Source of the DNA: Corynebacterium halotolerans YIM 70093 = DSM 44683
GTDB taxonomy: Bacteria > Actinomycetota > Actinomycetes > Mycobacteriales > Mycobacteriaceae
Assembly (NCBI RefSeq): GCF_000341345.1
Contig: NC_020302.1
Location: forward strand, 3,071,753-3,135,752
DNA: 64,000 bases
Direction: 5' to 3'
Shown: in pieces, positions 29,504-37,489 of the stretch
How the letters are laid out: the number at the start of each line of letters is the position of its first letter
Position numbering within the stretch: the stretch's first letter is position 1
Notes under the pieces: generated by a model
Databases searched by the model: none
What the model was told of the DNA's origin: nothing
What the model saw: the letters and a program-made list of their open reading frames with translations, nothing else
Program-made: the position numbers and the translations under genes

Positions 29504-30528
29504 CCAGTCCCGATAATCTCGCCGTGCTGTCGCGGTACCTCGACAACCCGAATCCGACGCTCGAGGAGGCCGTGGAGGTCTTCACCCCGATGACCATCGG
29601 CGCCTACGACGACGTGCACATCGCCGCGCTGCTGGCCACCATCCGCACCCGCGGGGAGACCTTCGCCGACATCGCCGGCGCCGCGAAGGCCTTCATCTCC
29701 GCGGGCCGCCCCTTCCCCTACGAGGGGGAGGGCGTGATGGACACCGCCGGCACCGGGGGTGACGGCGCCAACACCATCAACATCACCACCGGCGCCTCCC
29801 TGGTGGCCGCCGCGGGTGGCTGCACCGTGATCAAGCACGGCAACCGCTCCGTCAGCTCCAGGTCGGGCTCGGCGGACGTGCTCGAGGCGCTGAACATCCC
29901 CCTGGACCTGGACGTTGACCGTGCCGTGAAGTGGGTGGAGAACTCGGGCTTTACCTTCCTGTTCGCCCCGGCCTACAATCCGGCCGTGGCCCACGCCCAG
30001 CCCGTGCGCAAGGCACTGAAGATCCCCACCATCTTCAACGTGCTCGGCCCGCTGCTCAGCCCCGTGCGCCCCGAGTTCCAGATCATGGGCGTGGCCAATC
30101 CGGAGCAGGGCCAGTTGATCGCCGAGGTCATGCAGGAGCTCGGCCGCACCCGCGCGCTCGTCGTCCACGGCGCGGGCACCGACGAGATCGCCGTCCACGG
30201 CACCACGCAGGTGTGGGAGCTGACCGAGGACGGGGAGATCATCCACTACGAGGTCACCCCGGAGGAGCTCGGGGTGAGCACCTGCGAACTGGCGGAGCTC
30301 GTCGGCGGCGACGGCGAGGAGAACGCCCGCCACATGCGCGCCATCTTCGACGGCACCGGGCCCACCGCCCACCGCGACGCCGTGGCCGTCAACGCCGGCG
30401 CGATGTTCTACCTGAAGTCCAAGGCGGACTCGCTGCGCGAGGGCACGGAACTGGCGCTGAAGCTGATCGCGGACGGCACCGTCGCCGCCTGGTTGAAGAA
30501 GCACGAGGAGACTGACTATGGCGCATAA
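29500..30528 (+). CDS. trpD: Anthranilate phosphoribosyltransferase
   Basis: A 342-residue enzyme that transfers phosphoribose from PRPP to anthranilate. The PRPP loop GTGGDGANTINITTGAS (near residue 86) and KHGNRSVSSRSGSADVLE (near residue 112) are complete. AAAGGAG precedes the ATG, which overlaps the trpG stop by 4 nt. The 3' end overlaps trpCF by 11 nt. Normal length for the family. Confidence 0.97.
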   Translation: MTSPDNLAVLSRYLDNPNPTLEEAVEVFTPMTIGAYDDVHIAALLATIRTRGETFADIAGAAKAFISAGRPFPYEGEGVMDTAGTGGDGANTINITTGASLVAAAGGCTVIKHGNRSVSSRSGSADVLEALNIPLDLDVDRAVKWVENSGFTFLFAPAYNPAVAHAQPVRKALKIPTIFNVLGPLLSPVRPEFQIMGVANPEQGQLIAEVMQELGRTRALVVHGAGTDEIAVHGTTQVWELTEDGEIIHYEVTPEELGVSTCELAELVGGDGEENARHMRAIFDGTGPTAHRDAVAVNAGAMFYLKSKADSLREGTELALKLIADGTVAAWLKKHEETDYGA

Positions 30529-31975
30529 GCTGCCCACTGTTCTGGAAGGCATCGTCGAGGGCCGCCGCGGCCACCTGGCCGAGATCCGCGCACGCATCGC
30601 GCACGTGGACGTCGCGGCGCTGCCGACATCGGAACGCTCGCTCTACACCTCCCTCGGGGGAGGAGAGCCCGGGGGCGGCCGCGGGCTCAACCGCTTCATC
30701 ATGGAGTGCAAGTCCTCCTCGCCCTCGCTGGGGATGATCCGCGAGCACTACGAACCCGGCGAGATCGCCAAGATCTACTCCCGCTTCGCCGCCGGCATCT
30801 CCGTGCTCTGCGAGCCGGACCGCTTCGGTGGCGACTACGACCACCTGGCCACCGTCGCGTCCTCGACGCACCTGCCGGTGCTGTGCAAGGACTTCATCGT
30901 CGACGAGGTCCAGATCCACGCCGCCCGCTACTACGGCGCCGACGCGATTCTGCTCATGCTCTCCGTTCTGGACGATGAGGAGTACGCGGCACTCGCCGCG
31001 GAGGCCGGACGCTTCGGGCTCGACGTCCTCACCGAGGTCATCGACGAAGACGAGGTCGAGCGCGCGCTGCGGCTGGACGCGAAGATCATCGGCGTCAACC
31101 ACCGCAACCTCCACGACCTCTCGATCGACCTGTCCCGCTCCGGCCGCCTGGCCGAGCTCATCCCGGCCGACCGCGTGGTCGTCTCCGAATCCGGCATCCG
31201 CGACAACGAGACCGTCCGCCGGCTCGGCGGTCACTCCAACGGCTTCCTCGTCGGCTCGCAGCTGACCAGCCAGCCGGATATTGAGCGCGCCGCCCGCGAG
31301 CTCGTCCACGGCACCAACAAGGTCTGCGGCCTGACCACCGCGACGGCCGCGCAGGCCGCCCGGTCTGCGGGTGCCGTCTACGGCGGGCTGGTCTTCGAGG
31401 AGGCCTCCCCGCGCGATGTTTCACGTGAAACCGCAACGGAGATCATCGCGAACGAGCCCGGCCTGACCTACGTCGCCGTCTCCCGGCGCGCCTCCGGTTA
31501 TGCGGAGCTGCTCCTCGACGGCGTCGGCGCCGTCCAGGTCCACGCCCCGTACCAGGGTTCGGTCGACGCCGAGCTCGATCTCGTCCAGGCCGTGCGCGCC
31601 GAGGTGCCCGAGGGCGTCGAGGTGTGGCGCGCGGTGTCCATGACGAAGGAGCACGGACCGGCCATCGCCGAGGCGCTTGCCGCCGACGGCACCGTGGACC
31701 GGCTCGTCCTCGACGCCGGGGAGGGCGGCACCGGAACCAGCTTCGACTGGGGAGTCGTCCCGGACGTCGTCAAGCGGCACTCCCTGCTCGCCGGCGGGCT
31801 GGGCCCGGACAACGCCGCCGACGCACTCGCCGTCGGCTGCGCGGGTCTCGACCTCAACTCCGGCGTGGAGTACCCGGCGACGGCGGGAGAGTGGGCCGGC
31901 CGCAAGGACGCCGGCGCCATCCGCCGCGTCTTCTCCACCGTCCGCACATTCAGCTACCCGGAATCCGACCTCTGA
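30518..31975 (+). CDS. trpCF: Bifunctional indole-3-glycerol-P synthase / PRA isomerase
   Basis: A 485-residue fusion of two TIM barrels. Residues about 1-262 are indole-3-glycerol-phosphate synthase (FIMECKSSSPSLGMI, LCKDFIVDEVQI, VSESGI); residues about 268-485 are phosphoribosylanthranilate isomerase (NKVCGLTTAT, LDAGEGGTG, LAGGLGPDN). It performs two consecutive steps of the pathway. The ATG overlaps trpD by 11 nt. A near-perfect parS site (31417-31432) lies in the isomerase half and encodes DVSRET, so this gene doubles as a ParB loading site and its codons there are constrained. Confidence 0.96.
   Translation: MAHKLPTVLEGIVEGRRGHLAEIRARIAHVDVAALPTSERSLYTSLGGGEPGGGRGLNRFIMECKSSSPSLGMIREHYEPGEIAKIYSRFAAGISVLCEPDRFGGDYDHLATVASSTHLPVLCKDFIVDEVQIHAARYYGADAILLMLSVLDDEEYAALAAEAGRFGLDVLTEVIDEDEVERALRLDAKIIGVNHRNLHDLSIDLSRSGRLAELIPADRVVVSESGIRDNETVRRLGGHSNGFLVGSQLTSQPDIERAARELVHGTNKVCGLTTATAAQAARSAGAVYGGLVFEEASPRDVSRETATEIIANEPGLTYVAVSRRASGYAELLLDGVGAVQVHAPYQGSVDAELDLVQAVRAEVPEGVEVWRAVSMTKEHGPAIAEALAADGTVDRLVLDAGEGGTGTSFDWGVVPDVVKRHSLLAGGLGPDNAADALAVGCAGLDLNSGVEYPATAGEWAGRKDAGAIRRVFSTVRTFSYPESDL
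31417..31432. promoter_or_regulatory. parS site inside trpCF
   Basis: TGTTTCACGTGAAACC: the perfect 14-bp core palindrome GTTTCACGTGAAAC plus one of two outer bases of the consensus TGTTTCACGTGAAACA. It lies in coding sequence and is the left-most of six sites in the window. ParB, encoded at 57.9-59.1 kb, should nucleate here. Confidence 0.9.
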
Positions 31976-31993
31976 CCGCAGGAGAACACGACC

Positions 31994-33247
31994 ATGACTG
32001 ATAATGCAGCCCGCGACGGCGGCGCCACGATCCTGCCGGCGTACTTCGGCGAGTTCGGCGGCCAGTTCGTCCCCGAGTCGCTCATCCCGGCCCTCGACCA
32101 ACTGGAGAAGGCGTTCGTCGACGCGATGGACGACGCCGACTTCAAGCAGGAGCTGGCCACCTACCTCCGCGACTACCTCGGCCGCCCGACCCCGCTGACC
32201 GAGTGCGCCAACCTGCCGCTGGCGGGGGAGGGGAGGGGCCACGCCCGCATCTTCCTCAAGCGCGAGGACCTGGTGCACGGCGGCGCCCACAAGACCAACC
32301 AGGTCATCGCGCAGGCGCTGCTGGCCAAGCGAATGGGCAAGACCCGCATCATCGCCGAGACCGGTGCCGGCCAGCACGGCACCGCGACCGCCCTGGCCTG
32401 CGCGCTGCTCGACCTCGAGTGCGTCATCTATATGGGCGCCAAGGACGTCGAGCGCCAGCAGCCGAATGTCTGGCGGATGAACCTGATGGGCGCGGAGGTC
32501 GTGCCCGTCGAAACCGGCTCGGGCACCCTCAAGGACGCCGTGAACGAGGCGCTGCGCGACTGGACCGCGACCTTCCACGACTCCCACTACCTGCTCGGCA
32601 CCGCCGCGGGCCCGCACCCCTTCCCGACGCTCGTGCGGGAGTTCCACCGGGTGATCTCCGAGGAGGCCAAGGCGCAGATGCTCGAACGCACCGGCGGGCT
32701 GCCCGACGTCGTCGTCGCGGCCGTCGGCGGCGGGTCGAACGCCATCGGCATGTTCGCCGACTTCATCGACGACGAGTCCGTCGAACTCGTCGGCACCGAG
32801 CCTGCCGGCGAGGGCGTGGACTCCGGCAAGCACGGCGCGGCCATCGCCATGGGCAAGGTCGGCATCCTGCACGGCACGAAGAGCTACCTCATGCGCGACG
32901 CCGACGGACAGGTCGAGGAGTCCTACTCGATCTCCGCCGGCCTGGACTACCCGGCCGTCGGCCCGCAGCACGCGCACCTGGCCAAGTCCGGCCGCGCGCA
33001 GTATGTCCCCGTCACCGACGCCGAGGCCCTCGAGGCCTTCCAGCTGCTCTCCCGCAAGGAGGGCATCATCCCGGCGCTCGAGTCCTCCCACGCCTTCGCC
33101 TACGCCCTGCAGCGCGCGAAGCAGGCGGAGGCCGACGGCGAGGACATCACCATCCTGGTCTCCCTGTCCGGCCGCGGTGACAAGGACGTCGACCACGTCC
33201 GCCGCTCGCTCGACGCCCACCCCGAACTCGTCCTGAAGGAGGACTGA
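31994..33247 (+). CDS. trpB: Tryptophan synthase beta chain
   Basis: A 417-residue PLP-dependent enzyme that condenses indole with serine. The PLP lysine is in HGGAHKTNQ (near residue 97), the glycine-rich phosphate loop is [10 protein letters not shown] (near residue 246), and FGGQFVPE near the start is typical. GGAG lies before the ATG (31981-31984), 18 nt after the trpCF stop. Forms an alpha2beta2 complex with TrpA, whose gene follows after 2 nt. Confidence 0.97.
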   Translation: MTDNAARDGGATILPAYFGEFGGQFVPESLIPALDQLEKAFVDAMDDADFKQELATYLRDYLGRPTPLTECANLPLAGEGRGHARIFLKREDLVHGGAHKTNQVIAQALLAKRMGKTRIIAETGAGQHGTATALACALLDLECVIYMGAKDVERQQPNVWRMNLMGAEVVPVETGSGTLKDAVNEALRDWTATFHDSHYLLGTAAGPHPFPTLVREFHRVISEEAKAQMLERTGGLPDVVVAAVGGGSNAIGMFADFIDDESVELVGTEPAGEGVDSGKHGAAIAMGKVGILHGTKSYLMRDADGQVEESYSISAGLDYPAVGPQHAHLAKSGRAQYVPVTDAEALEAFQLLSRKEGIIPALESSHAFAYALQRAKQAEADGEDITILVSLSGRGDKDVDHVRRSLDAHPELVLKED

Positions 33248-33249
33248 CC

Positions 33250-34089
33250 ATGAGCCGCTACGAGAAGCTTTTCGCGGCCCTCGAGGCCAAGGGGGAGGGC
33301 GCCTTCGTCCCCTTCATCATGCTGAGCGACCCCGATCCGGACTCGGCCGTCGAGATCATCTCCACCATCGTGGAGGCCGGTGCCGACGCCGTCGAGCTCG
33401 GCGTCCCGTTCTCCGATCCGATCGCCGACGGCCCGACGATCCAGAACTCCCACGTCCGCGCCCTCGACGGCGGCGCGACCGTCGACGGGGCCCTGGGGCA
33501 GATCCGCCGGATCCGCGCGGCCTACCCGGATCTGCCGATCGGCATGCTGATCTACTCGAACGTGCCGTACGTCCGCGGTCTCGAGAAGTTCTACCGCGAG
33601 TTCCAGGAGGCGGGCGCCGACTCGGTCCTGCTGCCCGACGTTCCCGTGCGCGAGGGCCGCCCCTTCGCGGAGGCCGCCGAGACCGTCGGCGTCGACCCGA
33701 TCTTCATCGCCCCGGCCCAGGCCTCCGAGGCGACGCTGAGTGGTGTGGCCGCCCGCTCGAAGGGCTATATCTACGCCGTCTCCCGCCACGGGGTGACCGG
33801 TACCGAGCAGGAGTCGGAGACCACCGGCCTGGCGGATGTGGTGGCCAATATCCAGCGCTTCGGCGGTGCCCCGGCGTTGCTCGGCTTCGGCATCTCCAGC
33901 CCGCGGCACGTGGCCGACGCCGTCGCCGCCGGGGCCGCCGGCGCGCTCTCCGGTTCAGCGATCACGAAGATCATCGACAAGTACGTGGAGGGCGAGCACC
34001 CGAACCCGGGGCGGGTCACCGACATGGCCGCCCTGAAGAAGGAGCTGACGGAGTTCGTCTCCGCCATGAAGGCGGCCACGAAGAAGTAG
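33250..34089 (+). CDS. trpA: Tryptophan synthase alpha chain
   Basis: A 279-residue TIM-barrel enzyme that cleaves indole-3-glycerol phosphate and channels indole to TrpB. Signature ELGVPFSDPIADGPTIQ (near residues 49-65) includes the catalytic Glu and Asp; GFGISSPRHV and GALSGSAI form the phosphate site. The ATG is 2 nt after the trpB stop, within reach of AAGGAGG at its end. Last gene of the operon; a hairpin and a parS site follow. Confidence 0.97.
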   Translation: MSRYEKLFAALEAKGEGAFVPFIMLSDPDPDSAVEIISTIVEAGADAVELGVPFSDPIADGPTIQNSHVRALDGGATVDGALGQIRRIRAAYPDLPIGMLIYSNVPYVRGLEKFYREFQEAGADSVLLPDVPVREGRPFAEAAETVGVDPIFIAPAQASEATLSGVAARSKGYIYAVSRHGVTGTEQESETTGLADVVANIQRFGGAPALLGFGISSPRHVADAVAAGAAGALSGSAITKIIDKYVEGEHPNPGRVTDMAALKKELTEFVSAMKAATKK

Positions 34090-34109
34090 CTCCGCTTGGT
34101 CCCACGCGG

Positions 34110-34146
34110 CGCCCGTTCTCTTCCCCGGTGGGGGAGGGGACGGGCG
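34110..34146 (+). terminator. Hairpin after trp operon
   Basis: GCGCCCGT...CTTCCCC and GGGGGAGGGG...ACGGGCG form an imperfect stem with a GGT-type loop, 21 nt after trpA. The following bases, TCGTCGTTTC, are modestly T-rich and run into the parS site. Confidence 0.55.
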
Positions 34147-34150
34147 TCGT

Positions 34151-34166
34151 CGTTTCACGTGAAACA
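34151..34166. promoter_or_regulatory. parS site downstream of trpA
   Basis: CGTTTCACGTGAAACA: perfect 14-bp core, 15 of 16 bases of the consensus. It is intergenic, 62 bp after the trpA stop. Confidence 0.92.
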
Positions 34167-35038
34167 TCGTGGAACCGCGGGGGTCGCCGACGATGCCGGG
34201 CACACGCTGGCGCTCGGCCATTGATACCAGCGCGATGGAACGCCGAAACGTGGCGGCGGAACGCCTTTCCGTGTAGAAGCCGGAGAAGCTGACGAGCGGC
34301 AGCGGGCTGCGGCGAGGTGGAGGTTTCCGTGCTACCGGGGTGTCGATCCGGTTCCGGCCCAATCGAGACGAAAGAAAGCCCTCATCGCTGCATCCGCATC
34401 GGATACAGCGATCAAGGCCAGAACCCTGACCGCTTCTCGGCTCGTCGACGGCGCTACCGGGCGCTCCGAAGGGTGGGGAAGGCACTGGCCACCCGCCGCC
34501 CGCCGGTTTCCGCTGACCGCTCACCGACCATCCGGCGGCTTCGGGGCGTTCAACCGCAGGTGCGGTCGGTGCCCAAGAGGAAATGCCGGTCTTGGGCGGT
34601 GGGGTAGGGGAGTGGCTACCGGGCCGCTGGAGACAATGACCCACCGGGAATACAGGCATCGGCAGCGCTTACGACCGCCATGAGGGCACAGGAGGTTCGG
34701 CTTCTCACCGCCCCGGTCACCGTCCGCGGAACTATGCTGGCGAATGACATAGCCCGACAGGGACGATGGGGAATCGATGAGAACCAGGATGGTTCCGGGT
34801 GGCCGAGAAGCAACGGCGCGCTTCGCCGACCCCGGCAGGGGCACGGCGCAATCAGCCCACCCGGCGCTGACCTTCATCGCCGATCACGTCTTCATCCCGA
34901 ACCGCGCCGCCCTGATCCCGCCCACTCGTTGCCCCGCCGAGACGGCACGGGCGACCGAAGCATTCTCGGTGGATCAGAACGCGGCGGAGGAAGGACACCA
35001 CTGCGATCGCATGTTGAGTTCTGAAGACCGCCCCATGG

Positions 35039-35054
35039 TGTTTCACGTGAAACA
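35039..35054. promoter_or_regulatory. parS site, perfect consensus
   Basis: TGTTTCACGTGAAACA, an exact 16-of-16 match to the parS consensus, intergenic, 166 bp before the ABC ATPase start. It is the best single ParB site in the window. Confidence 0.95.
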
Positions 35055-35219
35055 CGGGACAAACGCGAAGTCTCCGGCGCGATTCACATCCCACTCCTCC
35101 CGCCCGGAAATCAAGCGGGCCGGACAACCTCCACCCCTCATCGCTCTCAGCCGACCGACGGGCGGATGCCCCGGACCCGGAGAGACAGACACACCCCACA
35201 AGAAATCAGGAGAAGAACA

Positions 35220-36107
35220 GTGACAGCCGTGATCGAGGTTCAGGACCTCACCAAGAACTTCGGGGACTTCCGGGCGCTGAACGAGTTCAACCTCTCAGTG
35301 GAGAAGGGGAGCATCCACGGTTTCCTCGGCCCCAACGGCTCCGGAAAGTCCACCACGATTCGCACTCTCCTCGGCGTCCTCCATCCCACCTCCGGAACAG
35401 TCAGAGTGCTCGGCCGTGATCCCCGCCGACACCCGGATGTCCTCCGCCGCGTGGGCTACGTGCCGGGCGATGTGTCCCTGTGGCCGAACCTCACCGGGCG
35501 CGAGACCCTCCGCGCGCTGGAGTCGTTGCGGGGGCGACAGGTCGACCGCGACCGGGAGGACGAACTCATCGACGCCTTCCAACTCGATCCGGACAAGCGG
35601 GCACGCGAGTACTCGACGGGCAACCGGCGGAAGGTGAGTCTGGTGGCGGCGCTCTCCGTCGGGGCGGAACTGCTCATCCTGGACGAGCCCACCGCCGGGC
35701 TCGACCCGCTCATGGAGCAGACCTTCGTCGACGTCATCCGGCAGGAGAAGAAGCGGGGCACCACCGTGCTGCTCTCCAGCCACATTATGAGCGAGGTGGA
35801 GAAGCTATGCGATTCGGTCACGGTAATCAAGGAGGGGCGTGCCGTGGAGAGCGGCAGCATCTCCGAGCTCCGTCACCTTTCGGCGCACCGGATCACCGCC
35901 ACCGTCCCGGAACCCACTCCGGAGCTGCGGGAGTTGGCCGGCGCGGAGTTCAAGGATGCTCAACTCCGCGTCACCGCCAACCGGGAGGACGTCTCCCATA
36001 TTCTCCGGTTGATTCTCACTGCCGGAGGAGAGGGGATCACCGCCACGCCGACCAGTGTGGAGGAACTGTTCCTCCGTCACTACAGCGACGACCAGAGCAC
36101 GTCCTGA
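35220..36107 (+). CDS. ABC transporter ATP-binding protein
   Basis: A 295-residue ATPase of the ABC-2/drug-export type. Walker A is GPNGSGKST, Walker B is LLILDEPTAGLDP, and the H-loop is LLSSHIMSEVE. The signature motif is STGNRRK instead of LSGGQ, a recurrent variant in this subfamily. GTG at 35220 has AGGAGAAG upstream; an extension to 35166 is unlikely. Its likely membrane partner is the 531-residue permease at 37490, separated by about 1.4 kb containing two parS sites, a palindrome and an unrelated gene. Substrate unknown. Confidence 0.92.
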   Translation: MTAVIEVQDLTKNFGDFRALNEFNLSVEKGSIHGFLGPNGSGKSTTIRTLLGVLHPTSGTVRVLGRDPRRHPDVLRRVGYVPGDVSLWPNLTGRETLRALESLRGRQVDRDREDELIDAFQLDPDKRAREYSTGNRRKVSLVAALSVGAELLILDEPTAGLDPLMEQTFVDVIRQEKKRGTTVLLSSHIMSEVEKLCDSVTVIKEGRAVESGSISELRHLSAHRITATVPEPTPELRELAGAEFKDAQLRVTANREDVSHILRLILTAGGEGITATPTSVEELFLRHYSDDQSTS

Positions 36108-36231
36108 GGCGGCAGGTCCAAAGCCGCCTCCTGTCGCCCGCATCCCGTCAGCCGCAACTGGAACTGGGGCATATTTCTCTTCGACGCATCGCGGCAACAG
36201 TAACGCGAGACGCCTCGCCCTTGAGGAGGGT

Positions 36232-36247
36232 GGTTTCACGTGAAACG
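36232..36247. promoter_or_regulatory. parS site after ABC ATPase
   Basis: GGTTTCACGTGAAACG: perfect 14-bp core with both outer bases differing from consensus. Intergenic, 124 bp after the ATPase stop. Confidence 0.85.
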
Positions 36248-36491
36248 GGAGCCGGAGAAGCCACGTGGATGCTTAGCACTGTTCCCGGTCCCAGCCCTCC
36301 CAATCCGGATAGAAACGGATGCCCCCGCGCGTGCAGAATGTCCCTCCCTCCGGGGAGCCCGGTGCCTCGTCCCATCCTTTTCGCGCGTGCGCCGCCGTCT
36401 CCCGGATGGCCGGGGGTTGGCAGTGTGCACCGGCAAACTGGTTCCGGTTCCGATGGGCGCTTGTCCGCCCCAAGGCACATTAACCGCAAGG

Positions 36492-36509
36492 AGTGCGCAG
36501 CTGCGCACT
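36492..36509. repeat. 18-bp perfect palindrome, copy 3
   Basis: Third exact copy of AGTGCGCAGCTGCGCACT; symmetry extends to 20 bp (36491-36510), as in copy 1. Unlike copies 1 and 2 it has no HNH gene beside it and lies between two parS sites. It may be a solo copy or the scar of a lost element. Confidence 0.85.
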
Positions 36510-36660
36510 CACCGTCTGAAACCGTCAACACCACCGCCACCCTGATCACTGATCAGCATCCGGACGTGGTCAGGACGACCGGCCAGCAGGCGGCCTACCG
36601 CAGAACTCGGTTCCTGTACCCACCGCCCGCCCCCTGGCTCCGTACGGCGCCAACCATCAA

Positions 36661-36676
36661 GGTTTCACGTGAAACC
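36661..36676. promoter_or_regulatory. parS site before DUF4287-like gene
   Basis: GGTTTCACGTGAAACC, a fully symmetrical 16-bp palindrome with the perfect core. It lies 50 bp before the start of the next gene, where bound or spreading ParB could affect its promoter. Confidence 0.88.
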
Positions 36677-36726
36677 ACGCCTCTGCCGACGCGCGGCGGC
36701 ATTCGTCGCGGGGCATACTCGACACC

Positions 36727-37320
36727 ATGACCGCCGAGAAGAAACAGCCCAATGAGAACACGAAGGACAGATTCGCCAACGCCACCGGCCGTTCCATCGG
36801 GGAATGGATGGAGTACCTGCAGTCCCACCCAGACGGAGGCGTGAATCTCCACGACCTCACCCACCAGGATTTCGCACGCCTCGCCATCGAAGGGGGAGCC
36901 TCCGAATGGTGGGCGCAGAGCATCTCCGTGGAGGTGGAGAGAATCATCGGACGTCGCCGCGTCGGACAGACCGTCACCGGGTCAGTGAGCGCGGGGGCGA
37001 GCAAGACGGTAAGAGGGGAGTGGACCGAGGCATTCGACAGCTTCGTCGCCTTCCTGTCCGCGGGTGGACGAGATCTGCTGCCCGCCGAGCCCCTCGATGA
37101 ACCCCGCATCTCTGAAACCGAGAAGTGGCGCTACTGGCGGGCCGGACTCACCGACGGTTCCACCGTCGCGATCGACTGTTCTGACGCCTCCACCGGAGAG
37201 GTGCGCAAGACCCGCCTGAGCGTGAAGCACGACAAGCTGGGTTCACTCGAACAACGGGACGCCATCAAGGCGCATTGGCGTGGAGTACTCGATGAATTCG
37301 CGGAAGAAGTCGCCGGATGA
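36727..37320 (+). CDS. DUF4287-like protein with possible SRPBCC-like C-terminus
   Basis: A 197-residue soluble protein. The N-terminal 75 residues (TGRSIGEWMEYLQSH, DFARLAIEGGASEWWAQSISVEVER) resemble DUF4287. The rest (SVSAGASKTVRGEWTEAFDSF, SVKHDKLGS) looks like an SRPBCC/Hsp90-activator-type fold, by pattern only. Function unknown. The ATG has no clear ribosome-binding site; CATACT lies 7 nt upstream, a poor -10. It lies between the ABC ATPase and the permease, and 50 bp after a parS site. Confidence 0.75.
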   Translation: MTAEKKQPNENTKDRFANATGRSIGEWMEYLQSHPDGGVNLHDLTHQDFARLAIEGGASEWWAQSISVEVERIIGRRRVGQTVTGSVSAGASKTVRGEWTEAFDSFVAFLSAGGRDLLPAEPLDEPRISETEKWRYWRAGLTDGSTVAIDCSDASTGEVRKTRLSVKHDKLGSLEQRDAIKAHWRGVLDEFAEEVAG

Positions 37321-37489
37321 GTCCTTGCACGAGCATGCCCGGGTACCCCGGACCACCCCCCAGTAGTGTCACTGTGACGAAATTACCGCCGCGCAGGAAC
37401 CCGGTGTCCGACCGGCATTCGGGAGATCTGTCCACCGGTCTTCTCCGCAGGGGAACGGGAGCGGCAGGGGCCGGAAGCGGGGTGCACGC

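Larger units (their letters stand above)
34090..35219. other. Gene-free interval with two parS sites
   Basis: About 1.1 kb with no convincing gene. Reading frames on both strands are short, unconserved in composition, and one (34777-35223) runs straight through a parS palindrome. It holds a hairpin after trpA, parS sites at 34151 and 35039, and the ribosome-binding site of the ABC gene. It may be a spacer kept for ParB spreading or decayed coding sequence; I see no identifiable remnant. Confidence 0.6.
36108..36726. other. Gene-free interval with two parS sites and the palindrome
   Basis: About 620 bp with no credible gene. It contains parS sites at 36232 and 36661 and the third copy of the 18-bp palindrome at 36492. 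One open frame begins at the GTG inside the first parS (36240) but shows no recognisable protein or ribosome-binding site. Confidence 0.6.

Noticed and set aside
34777..35223. 148-residue frame after trpA
   Set aside because: Runs through the perfect parS palindrome and the ABC gene's ribosome-binding site, with no recognisable protein features.
36240..36545. 101-residue frame starting at the GTG inside parS 36232
   Set aside because: No ribosome-binding site and a proline/arginine-rich composition without a family; reads through the 18-bp palindrome. Unlike the gene at 41389, its start is not supported.
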